From positions 1-35,944 of the forward strand of contig CACFJO010000005.1 in the NCBI GenBank assembly GCA_902566675.1: a DNA stretch of 35,944 nt, read 5' to 3'. The translations under genes were made by a program, and so were the position numbers. Position 1 is the first letter of the stretch. Each line of letters begins with the position of its first letter. The notes below the pieces were generated by a model. That model made no database searches, was not told where the DNA came from, and was given only the letters and a program-made list of their open reading frames with translations. The DNA is from an uncultured Pelagibacteraceae bacterium. GTDB lineage: Bacteria; Pseudomonadota; Alphaproteobacteria; Pelagibacterales; Pelagibacteraceae. Positions 1 to 10,100 of the stretch are shown one piece after another.

Positions 1-1087
1 GCTGTTCTTTTTCAATGAGAATTATTTTTTTTTCCCAATTTCCCTCTGGTTTTATCTCAAAATACTTTCCAATATCTTGTATATCTTTAATCTCATCATA
101 GCTGTAAACATAATATTTCCCTTCTTCTCCATCGCTATCTGCATCATAAGCAGAACCAAGAAAACCTTCTTTATTTAAGAAATTTTTATTTAAAAATTCA
201 ATTGTTTTAAGTAGTTTGTCTTTATAATAAGTATCAGGTTTAATTTTGCAGTATTTCGATAATAAAAGGATAAATTGAGCGTTATCATAAAGCATCTTCT
301 CAAAATGTGGTACTGTCCAATTTTCATCAACTGTGTAACGAGCAATTCCTCCTTCGACATGATCATAGATACCTTTTGAACAAAGTTGCTTAATTATAAT
401 TTGTATTGGCTCCAAATATTTTTTATCTTTTGTTTTATTGTAAAAATAAATTAAGCTTTCATACACATTAAATGTTGGAAATTTAGGAGCGCCCCTGAAT
501 CCTCCCTTTAATTTATCTAAATAACTTAATGATGTCTCTAAAATGGGTTCAAGATCTTGATTTAAAACTGAATTTTTTTTGAGGTCTAAATTTTTAATAA
601 TTAAATTTTTTTGTTTAATTATATTTTCCCTTTGATCTTTGTAAGCATCTGAAACTTTTTGAAGAACTTCTTTAAAAGGCGGCAGTCCATTTCTTGGGTC
701 TTTTGGAAAATAAGTTCCTCCCATAAACGGAACTCCATTCTCATCTAAAAACATTGTTAATGGCCAGCCCCCACCTGTTTGATTAAATAATTGAAATGAG
801 CTTTGAAAAATAAAATCTAAATCTGGTCTTTCCTCTCTATCTACCTTTATGTTCACAAACAATCGATTCATTAATTCCGCTGTTTCATTATCTTCAAAAC
901 TTTCATGAGCCATCACATGACACCAATGACAACTAGCATATCCTATACTTAGTAAAATTGGTTTTGAATTTAGTCTGGCAAATTTTAAAGTTTCTTCGGA
1001 CCAGGTCTGCCAATGAACTGGGTTATCTTTATGTTGTTTTAGATAAGGGCTCAAGTTATTAGATAAAATATTTTTGTTAATTGACAT
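1..1087 (-). CDS. DUF255 / thioredoxin-domain protein (YyaL / SPATA20-like), C-terminus runs off the window
   Basis: My own translation of the minus strand from ATG at 1087: MSINKNILSNNLSPYLKQHKDNPVHWQTWSEETLKFARLNSKPILLSIGYASCHWCHVMAHESFED...GGTYFP; CHWCHVM and HWQTW motifs typical of the DUF255 family. Absent from the ORF track because no stop lies in the window. Confidence 0.93.
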   Translation of the reverse strand, partial: MSINKNILSNNLSPYLKQHKDNPVHWQTWSEETLKFARLNSKPILLSIGYASCHWCHVMAHESFEDNETAELMNRLFVNIKVDREERPDLDFIFQSSFQLFNQTGGGWPLTMFLDENGVPFMGGTYFPKDPRNGLPPFKEVLQKVSDAYKDQRENIIKQKNLIIKNLDLKKNSVLNQDLEPILETSLSYLDKLKGGFRGAPKFPTFNVYESLIYFYNKTKDKKYLEPIQIIIKQLCSKGIYDHVEGGIARYTVDENWTVPHFEKMLYDNAQFILLLSKYCKIKPDTYYKDKLLKTIEFLNKNFLNKEGFLGSAYDADSDGEEGKYYVYSYDEIKDIQDIGKYFEIKPEGNWEKKIILIEKEQ

Positions 1088-1799
1088 TGTCGAAAAATTT
1101 TTTTTTTATAAACAAAGATAAAATCATTAAGGCAACAAACATTAATATTGGTAAATAAATTTTTGGAGTCATTATTAATTCAATAATACTAAATGTTTCT
1201 GCTTGAGCTACATAAGTATTTAGTCCAGCACCAATAGAGTTAGTAATAAAAAAACTAGGTATAAATCCAAAAAGACTTGCGAAAAAATAATTGATTTTCT
1301 TCATATTAAATAAAATAGGAAGTAAATTTTGCAATCCAAAAGGAACTCCTAACCCACCCACGAATCTATAAATAAAAAAATAATAAAATTCATTTTTTTG
1401 AAATAACAGTATGTATTTTTTGAATTTTTCTTCCAAAATTGTGTTTACTAAATCTCTAAAGAAAAAATTACCAATTGAGTACAAGATTAAAGCTCCAATA
1501 GAAATTGAAATTACTGAAATAAAAGTTCCAAGCCATTGTCCAAATAATACTCCAGATATGATTAAAATTGGCGAGCCAAATCCAAGAAGCGTAATCCAAA
1601 TAATAGCGGAAATAAAAAAATAAAATAAATTAGTAATTACATTTGTGCTAATATAAATTTCCATTTCTGACTGTAGTTCTTTGTAATAAGAAAAATCATC
1701 TAATCTGTTAAATTGAATAACCGTAAAAATAAAATACAAGAATACAAATAAAATGAGTAAATAAGAAATACCCAAAGCTATTTTCAAATTTTTACCCAT
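1077..1799 (-). CDS. TVP38/TMEM64 family (VTT/SNARE-associated domain) membrane protein
   Basis: 240 aa, multiple hydrophobic segments, central 'GSPILIISGVLFGQWLGTFISVISISIGALILYSIGNFFFRD' and 'YRFVGGLGVPFGLQNLLPILFNMKKINYFFASLFGFIPSFFITNSIGAGL' typical of VTT-domain proteins. Overlaps the downstream DUF255 CDS by 11 nt. Confidence 0.82.
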   Translation of the reverse strand: MGKNLKIALGISYLLILFVFLYFIFTVIQFNRLDDFSYYKELQSEMEIYISTNVITNLFYFFISAIIWITLLGFGSPILIISGVLFGQWLGTFISVISISIGALILYSIGNFFFRDLVNTILEEKFKKYILLFQKNEFYYFFIYRFVGGLGVPFGLQNLLPILFNMKKINYFFASLFGFIPSFFITNSIGAGLNTYVAQAETFSIIELIMTPKIYLPILMFVALMILSLFIKKKFFDNVN

Positions 1800-1849
1800 A
1801 ATTTACCTGTACAATAGACGGCAATTAAAATATATACCTTAAAATATTT

Positions 1850-1984
1850 ATGAAAAGAACTTATCAACCAAGCAATTTAGTAAGAAAAAGAAGACATGGT
1901 TTTAGAGCAAGAATGGCCACTAAGACTGGGAGACAACTTATCGCTCGGAGGCGGGCTAAAGGGAGAAAAACCCTATCAACGTAA
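1850..1984 (+). CDS. rpmH: 50S ribosomal protein L34
   Basis: 44-aa ORF absent from the track (below its length cutoff): [44 protein letters not shown]; canonical L34, immediately upstream of rnpA. Confidence 0.98.
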   Translation: MKRTYQPSNLVRKRRHGFRARMATKTGRQLIARRRAKGRKTLST

Positions 1985-1990
1985 ATTTAG

Positions 1991-2341
1991 ATGGTTAGGC
2001 TTGAAAGTTTAAAAAAAAGCAACCAATTTAGAAAAGTTCTTAAAGAAAAAAAAATTCATACAGATTATTTTTCTATTTTTGCCGCAAATAGTTTTATAAA
2101 ACCAAAGCATAAAGCTAATTTGCTTATAAGTTTTGTTATGAAAAAGAAAATTGGGAATGCAGTAAAAAGAAACAAAATAAGGAGAAAATTAAAAGCAATT
2201 GTTCAAAAATTATTGAAAAAAAAGGGTGCAATTAATAAAGATTACACTTATATAGTTTTCGGCAAGTCTAATGCTTATATTCAAAAGCAAGATGTACTTT
2301 TGCCTTTAATGGAGAAAAGTTTTAGCAAATTAAAAAAATAA
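1991..2341 (+). CDS. rnpA: Ribonuclease P protein component
   Basis: 116 aa, '[20 protein letters not shown]' RNase P protein signature; position after rpmH. Confidence 0.95.
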   Translation: MVRLESLKKSNQFRKVLKEKKIHTDYFSIFAANSFIKPKHKANLLISFVMKKKIGNAVKRNKIRRKLKAIVQKLLKKKGAINKDYTYIVFGKSNAYIQKQDVLLPLMEKSFSKLKK

Positions 2342-2342
2342 A

Positions 2343-2594
2343 ATGAGAAACATTCTAATAATTATAATTAAAGTTTATCAGTTTTTTATTTCTCCCCTTT
2401 TAGGAAATAGATGTAGATATTTACCGACATGTTCAGAGTATTTTATTGAAGCTCTTAAGACCCATGGTTTTATAAGGGGATTTAATTTGGGATCAAAAAG
2501 AATTTTAAAATGCCACCCAATTAAAAGCTTAGGAGGAGGCGAAGGTTTAGATTTGGTTCCCGAAAATAACAAAAAGGAAAGTAAAAATGGATAA
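2343..2594 (+). CDS. yidD: Membrane protein insertion efficiency factor YidD
   Basis: 83 aa; '[31 protein letters not shown]' and 'RILKCHP' hallmarks; between rnpA and yidC. Confidence 0.96.
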   Translation: MRNILIIIIKVYQFFISPLLGNRCRYLPTCSEYFIEALKTHGFIRGFNLGSKRILKCHPIKSLGGGEGLDLVPENNKKESKNG

Positions 2595-4272
2595 CAAAAA
2601 TGTTTTTGTAGCAATAGCTCTTTCAATGTCTGTTTTACTTTTCTGGGGGGCTTTTTTTGAAACACCTAGAAAACCAACTGCTCAAAAAAATGATCAAAAT
2701 ATTGAAAAAAGAGTTGAGCAAAGCACTATTGCTCCGTCAATTAGTCAGCCACAAATTATTAAAAAGCTTACGAGAGAAGACTCTATAAACAATAGTAAAA
2801 GAATTAAAATTGAAAATGAAAGTATATCGGGGTCATTAAATTTAAAAGGCGCTCTGATTGATGATATATCCTTTAAAAAGCATAAACAAAAAGTTGAGGA
2901 TGAAAAAAATATCGTTTTTTTAAATCCATCAAACACGGAGAATGGTTTTTACATAGAGACAGGATGGACGAGTATTGGCAATAAAATCAAAGTTCCAACT
3001 AAAGACTCAGTATGGAAAGTAAATGGCAACAATGTTCTAACCAATAAGTCTCCAGTTATTTTAGAATGGAATAATAAAGAAGGAATAACGTTTACACAAA
3101 AGATTGAATTAGACGATAAATATTTGTTTAAAATATCTCAACAGGTAAAAAATAATTCTAATTCATCGGTAGAATTATTTCCTTACGCTCAAATGACAAG
3201 AAATAAGATCCCTGATGATATTCAAAATTTTTATATTCAGCATGAAGGTTTTATTGGTGTATTTGATGATGAATTAAAAGAAGATGATTACGATGATGTT
3301 AAAGAGAAAAAAATTGTTAGGGAATCTAATGAAGGATGGCTAGGTATTACAGACAAATATTGGATGACCGCTTTTGTTCCAGAGGCAGGTAAAAATTTTA
3401 AATCAACTTTTCTTTTTGAGGATGGATTTAAAGCAAATTATATAATTAATAAACCAACAACTATAAATAGATCATCTTCTGGAATAAATGAATTAAGATT
3501 ATTTATTGCCGCTAAAGAAGTTGAAACAATTGATGGTTATGCGGCAAACCAAAATATTAATAAATTCGACTTAGTTATTGATTGGGGTTGGTTCTATTTT
3601 TTTACTAAACCTTTATTTTTTGTAATAGATTATTTATTCAAAATTTCAGGAAATTTCGGAACTGCAATCGTTTTATTAACCGTAGCAATAAGACTTATTT
3701 TTTTCCCATTAGCAAACTTTTCTTTCAAATCAATGGCAAAAATGAAAGCTGTTCAACCAGAGATGATGAGACTTAAAGAACTCCATAAAGACGATAAAGT
3801 TAAATTACAGCAAGAAATGATGGCTTTGTATAGAAAAGAAAAAATAAATCCTGCATCTGGTTGTTTACCCGTTTTAATTCAAATTCCATTCTTTTTTGCA
3901 ATTTATAAAATGCTTTTTATTTCTTTAGAAATGAGACACCAGCCTTTTTTTGGTTGGATAAAGGATTTATCAGCACAAGATCCAACAACATTATTTAACT
4001 TATTTGGTCTGATACCGTGGGATCCTCCTGGATTTATGATTATAGGTATTTGGCCAATCCTAATGGGGGCCTCAATGTGGGTTCAACAAAAATTAAACCC
4101 GGCTCCTGCTGATCCTATTCAGGCAAAAATATTTGCTTTCTTTCCAGTGTTTTTGACAATCATACTTGCATCATTTCCATCTGGATTAGTTGTTTATTGG
4201 ACAATAAATAATATTCTTACGATCGCTCAACAATACGTAATTGTTAAAAAAACTACAGTAAAAACAAATTAA
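2587..4272 (+). CDS. yidC: Membrane protein insertase YidC/OxaA
   Basis: 561 aa; N-terminal TM, large periplasmic domain, C-terminal '[38 protein letters not shown]' and '[16 protein letters not shown]'. Overlaps yidD by 8 nt. Confidence 0.97.
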   Translation: MDNKNVFVAIALSMSVLLFWGAFFETPRKPTAQKNDQNIEKRVEQSTIAPSISQPQIIKKLTREDSINNSKRIKIENESISGSLNLKGALIDDISFKKHKQKVEDEKNIVFLNPSNTENGFYIETGWTSIGNKIKVPTKDSVWKVNGNNVLTNKSPVILEWNNKEGITFTQKIELDDKYLFKISQQVKNNSNSSVELFPYAQMTRNKIPDDIQNFYIQHEGFIGVFDDELKEDDYDDVKEKKIVRESNEGWLGITDKYWMTAFVPEAGKNFKSTFLFEDGFKANYIINKPTTINRSSSGINELRLFIAAKEVETIDGYAANQNINKFDLVIDWGWFYFFTKPLFFVIDYLFKISGNFGTAIVLLTVAIRLIFFPLANFSFKSMAKMKAVQPEMMRLKELHKDDKVKLQQEMMALYRKEKINPASGCLPVLIQIPFFFAIYKMLFISLEMRHQPFFGWIKDLSAQDPTTLFNLFGLIPWDPPGFMIIGIWPILMGASMWVQQKLNPAPADPIQAKIFAFFPVFLTIILASFPSGLVVYWTINNILTIAQQYVIVKKTTVKTN

Positions 4273-5142
4273 ATGTCAAAAAATATTTCTCTAGATGAGA
4301 TAAAAAAATTTTGGCCTGAAAAAGCTCCAGATATAAATATTGTAGAAAAATATGTAAAAAAATACGAAAAAGAGAAAATCGTAATTAAATATGGAGGAAA
4401 TGTACTTATAGATAGAAATGTCTTTAACAATTTTATATCTGATATAAACGTTCTTAATAAATTAGGTCTATCTATAATAGTCGTTCACGGCGGCGGCCCA
4501 AGAATAAAAAGGGAGTTAGATAAAAAAAAAATTGTATCAAAATTTATTAATGGCTTGAGAGTTACTGATAAAGATATAATTGAAACAGTAGAAGAGGTAT
4601 TAATTGATTTTAACAAAGATATCGTAAGTTCTCTTAAGAAATTGGGTTCTGAGGCAACTTCGTTCCACACCAAAACTGATAACATAATAGAAGTTGAGCC
4701 TGAAAGAGAAGAGCTCGGATTTGTAGGAATACCGAGCAAGATAAATGATGAATTTATTCAAAGCGCTTTAAGTAAAAATATAATTCCAATTATTGCTCCT
4801 TTGGGTTTAGGAAAGCATAATCAAACATATAATATAAATGGTGATACTGCGGCAAGCGCAATAGCAAAAAAACTTAAATCTAGAAGACTTATATTGATGA
4901 CAAATGTTGAAGGGGTTTATGATGATAAAAAAAAATTAATATCAGAAATTAAACCTTTCGATCTAGAAAACCTCATAAAATGGAAAGTTGTTCAAGGGGG
5001 TATGATTCCTAAAATAGAAAATTGTGTTGATGCTGTTCAAAATGGAGTAAGGGGTGTAGTTATTTTAGATGGAAGAAAGCCTCACTCAATTTTACATGAA
5101 ATTTTTTCAGATAAAGGATCAGGGACATTAATCAGAGAATGA
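4273..5142 (+). CDS. argB: Acetylglutamate kinase
   Basis: 289 aa; 'IKYGGNVLID', 'IIVVHGGGPRIKRELDKK', 'YNINGDTAASAIAKKL', 'VVQGGMIPKIENCVDAVQNGV' amino-acid-kinase/ArgB motifs. Confidence 0.96.
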   Translation: MSKNISLDEIKKFWPEKAPDINIVEKYVKKYEKEKIVIKYGGNVLIDRNVFNNFISDINVLNKLGLSIIVVHGGGPRIKRELDKKKIVSKFINGLRVTDKDIIETVEEVLIDFNKDIVSSLKKLGSEATSFHTKTDNIIEVEPEREELGFVGIPSKINDEFIQSALSKNIIPIIAPLGLGKHNQTYNINGDTAASAIAKKLKSRRLILMTNVEGVYDDKKKLISEIKPFDLENLIKWKVVQGGMIPKIENCVDAVQNGVRGVVILDGRKPHSILHEIFSDKGSGTLIRE

Positions 5143-5804
5143 AAGACTTAGCAAAAATTAAATTTTGGTTATTTGACTTAGACAATACCTTATATGACGG
5201 AGCTACTAAAGTATTTGATCAAGTAGATAAAAAGATGTCAAAATTTATCTCTGAAAAACTTAAAGTAAGCGACGATGAAGCTAGGAAAATTCAAAAAAAT
5301 TATTTTCAGGAATATAATACAACTTTGAACGGTATGATCAAACACCACAAAATTGACGCTGATGAATTTTTAGAGTTTGTTCATGACGTTGATCTGAGTT
5401 TTTTAAAAAAAGATAAAAATCTAGAGGACGAAATAAAAAAATTACACGGAAAAAAAATAATTTTTACTAATGGCTCTAGAGCTCATGCTCTCAATGTGAC
5501 AAAAAGAATTGGAATCGACAAGCTTTTTGATGGAATTTTTGATATTAGAGATTGTGAATTTATTCCAAAGCCTTCAAAAGAACCTTATAAAAAATTGATT
5601 GAAAATTACAAAATTGAGCCACAATATTGTATATTCTTTGAGGATATTGCAAGAAATTTAAAACCAGCATACGAATTGGGAATGAAAACTGTTTGGATAA
5701 AAAATAATGAACCTTGGGCGGCAAAATATTCGGACTCGGATTTCATTAATTATAAAACTGACAACTTAGCAAAATTTTTAAAGGAGATTAATGAGTTACG
5801 ATAA
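5139..5804 (+). CDS. HAD-superfamily hydrolase, pyrimidine 5'-nucleotidase-like
   Basis: 221 aa; motif I '[15 protein letters not shown]', motif II '[11 protein letters not shown]', '[22 protein letters not shown]'. 4-nt overlap with argB. Confidence 0.88.
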   Translation: MKDLAKIKFWLFDLDNTLYDGATKVFDQVDKKMSKFISEKLKVSDDEARKIQKNYFQEYNTTLNGMIKHHKIDADEFLEFVHDVDLSFLKKDKNLEDEIKKLHGKKIIFTNGSRAHALNVTKRIGIDKLFDGIFDIRDCEFIPKPSKEPYKKLIENYKIEPQYCIFFEDIARNLKPAYELGMKTVWIKNNEPWAAKYSDSDFINYKTDNLAKFLKEINELR

Positions 5805-6618
5805 ACTAGAAAAGATAATAAATGAAAGTTTTGAAAAAAAAGAGAAGGTAAGTTCGAAATCAGATAAAAAATTGATTAAGGCTATTAATGAAACTATTAA
5901 TTTAGTCGATAGCGGAAAAATAAGAGTCGCAAATAAAATAAGTGGTAGTTGGGTTGTAAATCAATGGATTAAGAAAGCTATTTTATTAAGCTTCAGAATT
6001 AATAAGATGGAGATGATGAAAGGACCATACACTACTTGGTATGATAAAGTACCCGGTAAGACTGTGAAGTGGAAAGAAAGAGATTGGAAAAAAGCGGGAT
6101 ACCGCCATGTTCCTAATGGAGTCGTCAGAAAAGGAGCTTACATTGCTAAAAATGTAGTTTTAATGCCTAGCTTTGTAAACCTAGGAGCTTACGTTGATGA
6201 AGGTACGATGATTGACACTTGGGCATCTGTTGGTTCATGTGCTCAAGTCGGAAAAAACTGTCACATTTCTGGGGGCGCAGGAATAGGAGGTGTTTTAGAG
6301 CCTCTTCAAGCTGGTCCAGTTATTATTGAAGATAATTGTTTTATTGGTGCTCGATCAGAAATCGCCGAAGGCGTTTTAGTCGAAGAGGGTGCTGTTTTAT
6401 CAATGGGAGTTTATATTGGTGCATCTACAAAAATAGTGGATAGAAACTCTGGAGAAATACATTATGGTAAAGTTCCTGCGTATTCAGTTGTGGTTCCTGG
6501 AAGCTTGCCTAATAAATTAAATCCGAATGGACCTTCATTGTATTGCGCGGTTATTGTTAAAAAAGTTGACGAGAAAACTAGAAGTAAAACTTCTATAAAC
6601 GACCTGCTTAGAGACTAA
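5791..6618 (+). CDS. dapD: 2,3,4,5-tetrahydropyridine-2,6-dicarboxylate N-succinyltransferase
   Basis: 275 aa; left-handed beta-helix hexapeptide repeats, '[70 protein letters not shown]'. Confidence 0.97.
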   Translation: MSYDKLEKIINESFEKKEKVSSKSDKKLIKAINETINLVDSGKIRVANKISGSWVVNQWIKKAILLSFRINKMEMMKGPYTTWYDKVPGKTVKWKERDWKKAGYRHVPNGVVRKGAYIAKNVVLMPSFVNLGAYVDEGTMIDTWASVGSCAQVGKNCHISGGAGIGGVLEPLQAGPVIIEDNCFIGARSEIAEGVLVEEGAVLSMGVYIGASTKIVDRNSGEIHYGKVPAYSVVVPGSLPNKLNPNGPSLYCAVIVKKVDEKTRSKTSINDLLRD

Positions 6619-7775
6619 TGCCTATAATAAACGAATTAGAATTATCTAAAGATTTAATAAGATTTCCAAGTGTAACTCCTAAAGATGCAGGGGCAATTAA
6701 ATTTTTAAGTAAAAAATTAAAAAAATTAGGCTTTAATTGCAAAATACTTGAGTTCAAAGGAAACGGAAGTAAACCAATAAAAAATCTATATGCCCGAATA
6801 GGTAAAAGAGGTCCTAATCTTTGTTACGCTGGGCATACCGATGTAGTGCCACCTGGAAATATGAAAGACTGGACTATTAATCCCTTTAAGCCTTCAATTA
6901 AAAAAAATTATTTAATTGGAAGAGGCGCTAATGACATGAAGAGCTCGATCGCTTGCTTCGTTGCAGCTGTAAGCAATTTTTTACAAAAAAAACACAAGTT
7001 TAATGGATCGATAAGTTTTTTAATTACTGGTGACGAAGAGGGCTATGCCATTAATGGTACAAAAAAAGTCGTAGATTATCTTAAAAGAAAAAAAGAAAAA
7101 ATTGATTTTTGTATTGTTGGAGAACCAACTAATCCAAACAAACTTGGTGAGATGATTAAAATTGGAAGAAGAGGGAGTTTATCAGGAAAAATTGAAATTA
7201 TTGGAACTCAGGGACATATTGCATACCCCCACCTTTCAAATAATCCAATAAACACACTAGTTTCCATATGTAGAAAACTTAAAGAAAAAAAACTAGATAA
7301 AGGGAATAAAAATTTTCAACCCTCAAATTTAGAATTTACATCAATAAATGTAAATAATAAGGCTCATAATGTAATACCTGCGAGGGCGATAGTTCGTTTT
7401 AACGTAAGATATAACAATTTACACACTTCCTCTTCATTGAGGAAAAAAATTAATTTAATTGTAAGAAAAATTAGTAATAAAAATAAATGTAAATATAAAA
7501 TCGACTATATTGCAAACGGTGAAGCTTTTTTAACAAAACCAGGAAAAAATATATTTATGGCAAAAAAAATAATTAAGAAAATAACAAAAATCACTCCAAA
7601 ATTTTCTACTACTGGAGGTACGTCAGATGCCAGATTTATTAAGAAAATTTCTCCTTGTCTTGAATTTGGATTAGTAAATAAGACTATGCATAAAGTTGAT
7701 GAATGTGTCTCAATTTCTGACTTAAAAAAACTTACAAAAATATATAATGAATTTTTAGTAGAGTATTTTAAGTGA
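6618..7775 (+). CDS. dapE: Succinyl-diaminopimelate desuccinylase
   Basis: 385 aa M20 peptidase family; 'CYAGHTDVVPPGN', 'GRGANDMKSSIACF', 'LITGDEEGYAINGTKKVV', 'TTGGTSDARFI'; adjacent to dapD. Confidence 0.96.
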   Translation: MPIINELELSKDLIRFPSVTPKDAGAIKFLSKKLKKLGFNCKILEFKGNGSKPIKNLYARIGKRGPNLCYAGHTDVVPPGNMKDWTINPFKPSIKKNYLIGRGANDMKSSIACFVAAVSNFLQKKHKFNGSISFLITGDEEGYAINGTKKVVDYLKRKKEKIDFCIVGEPTNPNKLGEMIKIGRRGSLSGKIEIIGTQGHIAYPHLSNNPINTLVSICRKLKEKKLDKGNKNFQPSNLEFTSINVNNKAHNVIPARAIVRFNVRYNNLHTSSSLRKKINLIVRKISNKNKCKYKIDYIANGEAFLTKPGKNIFMAKKIIKKITKITPKFSTTGGTSDARFIKKISPCLEFGLVNKTMHKVDECVSISDLKKLTKIYNEFLVEYFK

Positions 7776-8227
7776 AGATTTACAAAATAAAAAAATCAAA
7801 GATAGATAACAATGGTTTGTACGCAAGCTGCAATATTAAAAAAGGCACTAAAATAATTGAATATAAAGGAAAGATAATAACTAGAAAACAAGCTGAAGAA
7901 GATCCAAAGTTTGATAATGGTAGAGCAATTTATTTATTTAATTTAAATAAGAGATACGATTTGGATGGGGATTTCAAATTTAATACTGCAAGATTAATTA
8001 ATCACTCTTGTGAACCAAATTGTGAAGTGAGTGGATCTGGACTTAAAGTTTGGGTTTATGCAATAAAAGATATTAAAAAAAATGAAGAATTGTCTTATGA
8101 TTACGGATTTAGTTTTGATAAAGACTACAAACAATTTCCATGCAAATGTGGAACAAAAAATTGCGTTGGTTACATTGTAAGAGAAGGATCAAGGTGGAGA
8201 ATAAAAAAATTAAACAAGTTTAAATAA
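7772..8227 (+). CDS. SET-domain protein with post-SET cysteine motif (putative protein-lysine methyltransferase)
   Basis: 151 aa, GTG start overlapping dapE stop; 'GLYASCNIKKGTKIIEYKGKII', 'ARLINHSCEPNCEV', 'NEELSYDYGFSFD', 'CKCGTKNCVGYI' (CxCx4C) match SET + post-SET signatures. Confidence 0.92.
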   Translation: MKIYKIKKSKIDNNGLYASCNIKKGTKIIEYKGKIITRKQAEEDPKFDNGRAIYLFNLNKRYDLDGDFKFNTARLINHSCEPNCEVSGSGLKVWVYAIKDIKKNEELSYDYGFSFDKDYKQFPCKCGTKNCVGYIVREGSRWRIKKLNKFK

Positions 8228-8229
8228 AT

Positions 8230-9360
8230 ATGAAAAAAATTTTATTTATTTCAACACGGAATCCTTATTCTGGTAGATATTCTGGAGATGTAATTAGATC
8301 TCAAAGAATAATAAAATTTTTAAAAAAAAAATTTAAAGTAGATGTAATTAGTTTAGGTTTAAATGAGAAAAATAGTGAAAATAGTTTATTTAAATTTCGT
8401 CATCCCAATTTCTTTTTAAAAATATTTTATTCTTTTATCTCTTTAGTAAAACTTAAACCATTACAATTTGGTTTATTTTATTCAAACGAAATGAAGGATT
8501 ACATAGAGAATAATTCAAATTTTTATGATTATTTATTTTTTTATCATATTAGATCAAGTCAATATTTGCCTTTTAATTTTCAAGGGAAAACTATTTTAGA
8601 AATGGGTGATTTGTATTCTAACAATTATTTTCAAACATATAAAAGTTTACATTTTTTAAACCCCTTGAAATATATTTATTTTTTTGAGGGAATACTTGTA
8701 AAAAAAATAGAAAAAGAGATTTTTAATAAATTTGATAGAATTACAATTTTTTCAAAAAATGAATCTAGAAATATTAATAAACACTTTAAGAAGAAAATTT
8801 TTCAAATCGACGAGTCTGTTGAAAGTATCTCAAAAAAGTATTCTTTCTCAAAAAAAAATAGTAAAATCTTGTTTATTGGTAATTTAAACTACCTTCCAAA
8901 CCTTTTAGCTTGTAAAAATTTCATAAAACACATTTTGCCAAAATTAATTAAAAAGTTACCTCAAGTAAAATTTTGTATTATAGGCCACATTAGTAATTTT
9001 AATAAATTTTTATTACAAAAACCCAACGTAGAAATTTTAGGTCCAAAAAAAGATTTATCAAAATATATAAAAAGTTCTTTTTGTGGTTTAGCAAATTTAG
9101 ATGTTGCGACTGGCGTTCAAGGAAAGGTTTTAACCTATATGGCAAGCGGATTACCAACTATTTGTTCTAATCAAGTTGCTAAGAATTTTGGGTCCAATGT
9201 AATAATTTATAAAAATAACTCAGACTTAATAGAAAAAATTATATCCTTAAAAGTTAATAAAGCTAAAAGTGAAAATTATTCAAAGAAGTCAATTAAATAT
9301 TCAAAAACATTAAGTTGGATTAAAATAAATAAAAAATATTTAAAATTACTAGATTTTTAA
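8230..9360 (+). CDS. Glycosyltransferase, group 1/GT4-like
   Basis: 376 aa; N-terminal 'MKKILFISTRNPYSGRYSGDVIRSQRIIKFLKKKFKVDVISLG', C-terminal 'ILFIGNLNYLPNLLACKNFI', 'VKFCIIGHI', 'VEILGPKKDLSKYIKSSFCGLANLDVATGVQGKVLTYMASGLPTICSN'. Confidence 0.83.
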   Translation: MKKILFISTRNPYSGRYSGDVIRSQRIIKFLKKKFKVDVISLGLNEKNSENSLFKFRHPNFFLKIFYSFISLVKLKPLQFGLFYSNEMKDYIENNSNFYDYLFFYHIRSSQYLPFNFQGKTILEMGDLYSNNYFQTYKSLHFLNPLKYIYFFEGILVKKIEKEIFNKFDRITIFSKNESRNINKHFKKKIFQIDESVESISKKYSFSKKNSKILFIGNLNYLPNLLACKNFIKHILPKLIKKLPQVKFCIIGHISNFNKFLLQKPNVEILGPKKDLSKYIKSSFCGLANLDVATGVQGKVLTYMASGLPTICSNQVAKNFGSNVIIYKNNSDLIEKIISLKVNKAKSENYSKKSIKYSKTLSWIKINKKYLKLLDF

Positions 9361-10100
9361 TAGAAAACTTTTTTAAGAAAAAGCCCTTCAGGTGGAGCTG
9401 GAGGAGCGCAGTTTTTTCTTTTTTTTGATTTAATAATTTTTTTAATCTGACTTGGGTTCCATTTTTTTTCACCAACATATTTCAAGCAACCAACCATTGA
9501 CCTTACTTGTTTTTGTAAAAAAGATTTTGACTCAAAATTTATGAAAATTTTATCATTTTTTTTTTTCATATTAGCATAACTGATTTTTCTTATTGGACTT
9601 TTGGCAGAACATGAAGAAGCTCTAAATGCAGAAAAGTTGTGTGTCCCACGAAAGAACGAAATGGCTTTTTTCATTTTAATAAAATCTAATTTTTTCACCA
9701 CAAACCAAACTTTATTTTTATCGATTGAAGGTTTTGCTAATCTGTTCAATATTACATATTGGTATTGCCTCTTTTTTGCACTATGCCTCGCGTGAAAATT
9801 GGAACTACGTAATTTTATATTAATAACAGAAATTGGATATTTTTTTAGAAAAAAATTTAATGAAGATAAAAATTTGAAAGAATTTTTAATCTTTTGGTTG
9901 CAATAAAAATTGGCACTTTGACCCGAGGCATTGACTCCAGTATCAGTTCTGCCGGAACCAATAATTTTTATTTTGGATTTTAAAGCTTTTGATATTGCCT
10001 TTTCTAAAATCCCCTGGACTGTTTTTCCTTTTTTTTGAATTTGCCAACCAGCGAAACCCGTTCCCAAATATTCAATGATAATTTGATAGTTAAAGATCAA
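9357..10100 (-). CDS. truA: tRNA pseudouridine(38-40) synthase
   Basis: 247 aa; 'IEYLGTGFAGWQIQKKGKTVQGILEKAI', 'GSGRTDTGVNASGQSANF', 'FLQKQVRSMVG'. TTG start overlapping the fmt stop (TTGA). Confidence 0.96.
   Translation of the reverse strand: MIFNYQIIIEYLGTGFAGWQIQKKGKTVQGILEKAISKALKSKIKIIGSGRTDTGVNASGQSANFYCNQKIKNSFKFLSSLNFFLKKYPISVINIKLRSSNFHARHSAKKRQYQYVILNRLAKPSIDKNKVWFVVKKLDFIKMKKAISFFRGTHNFSAFRASSCSAKSPIRKISYANMKKKNDKIFINFESKSFLQKQVRSMVGCLKYVGEKKWNPSQIKKIIKSKKRKNCAPPAPPEGLFLKKVFY

Noticed and set aside
2378-2665. 95-aa minus-strand ORF over yidD/yidC
   Set aside because: Antisense to yidD and the yidC start, both strongly supported.
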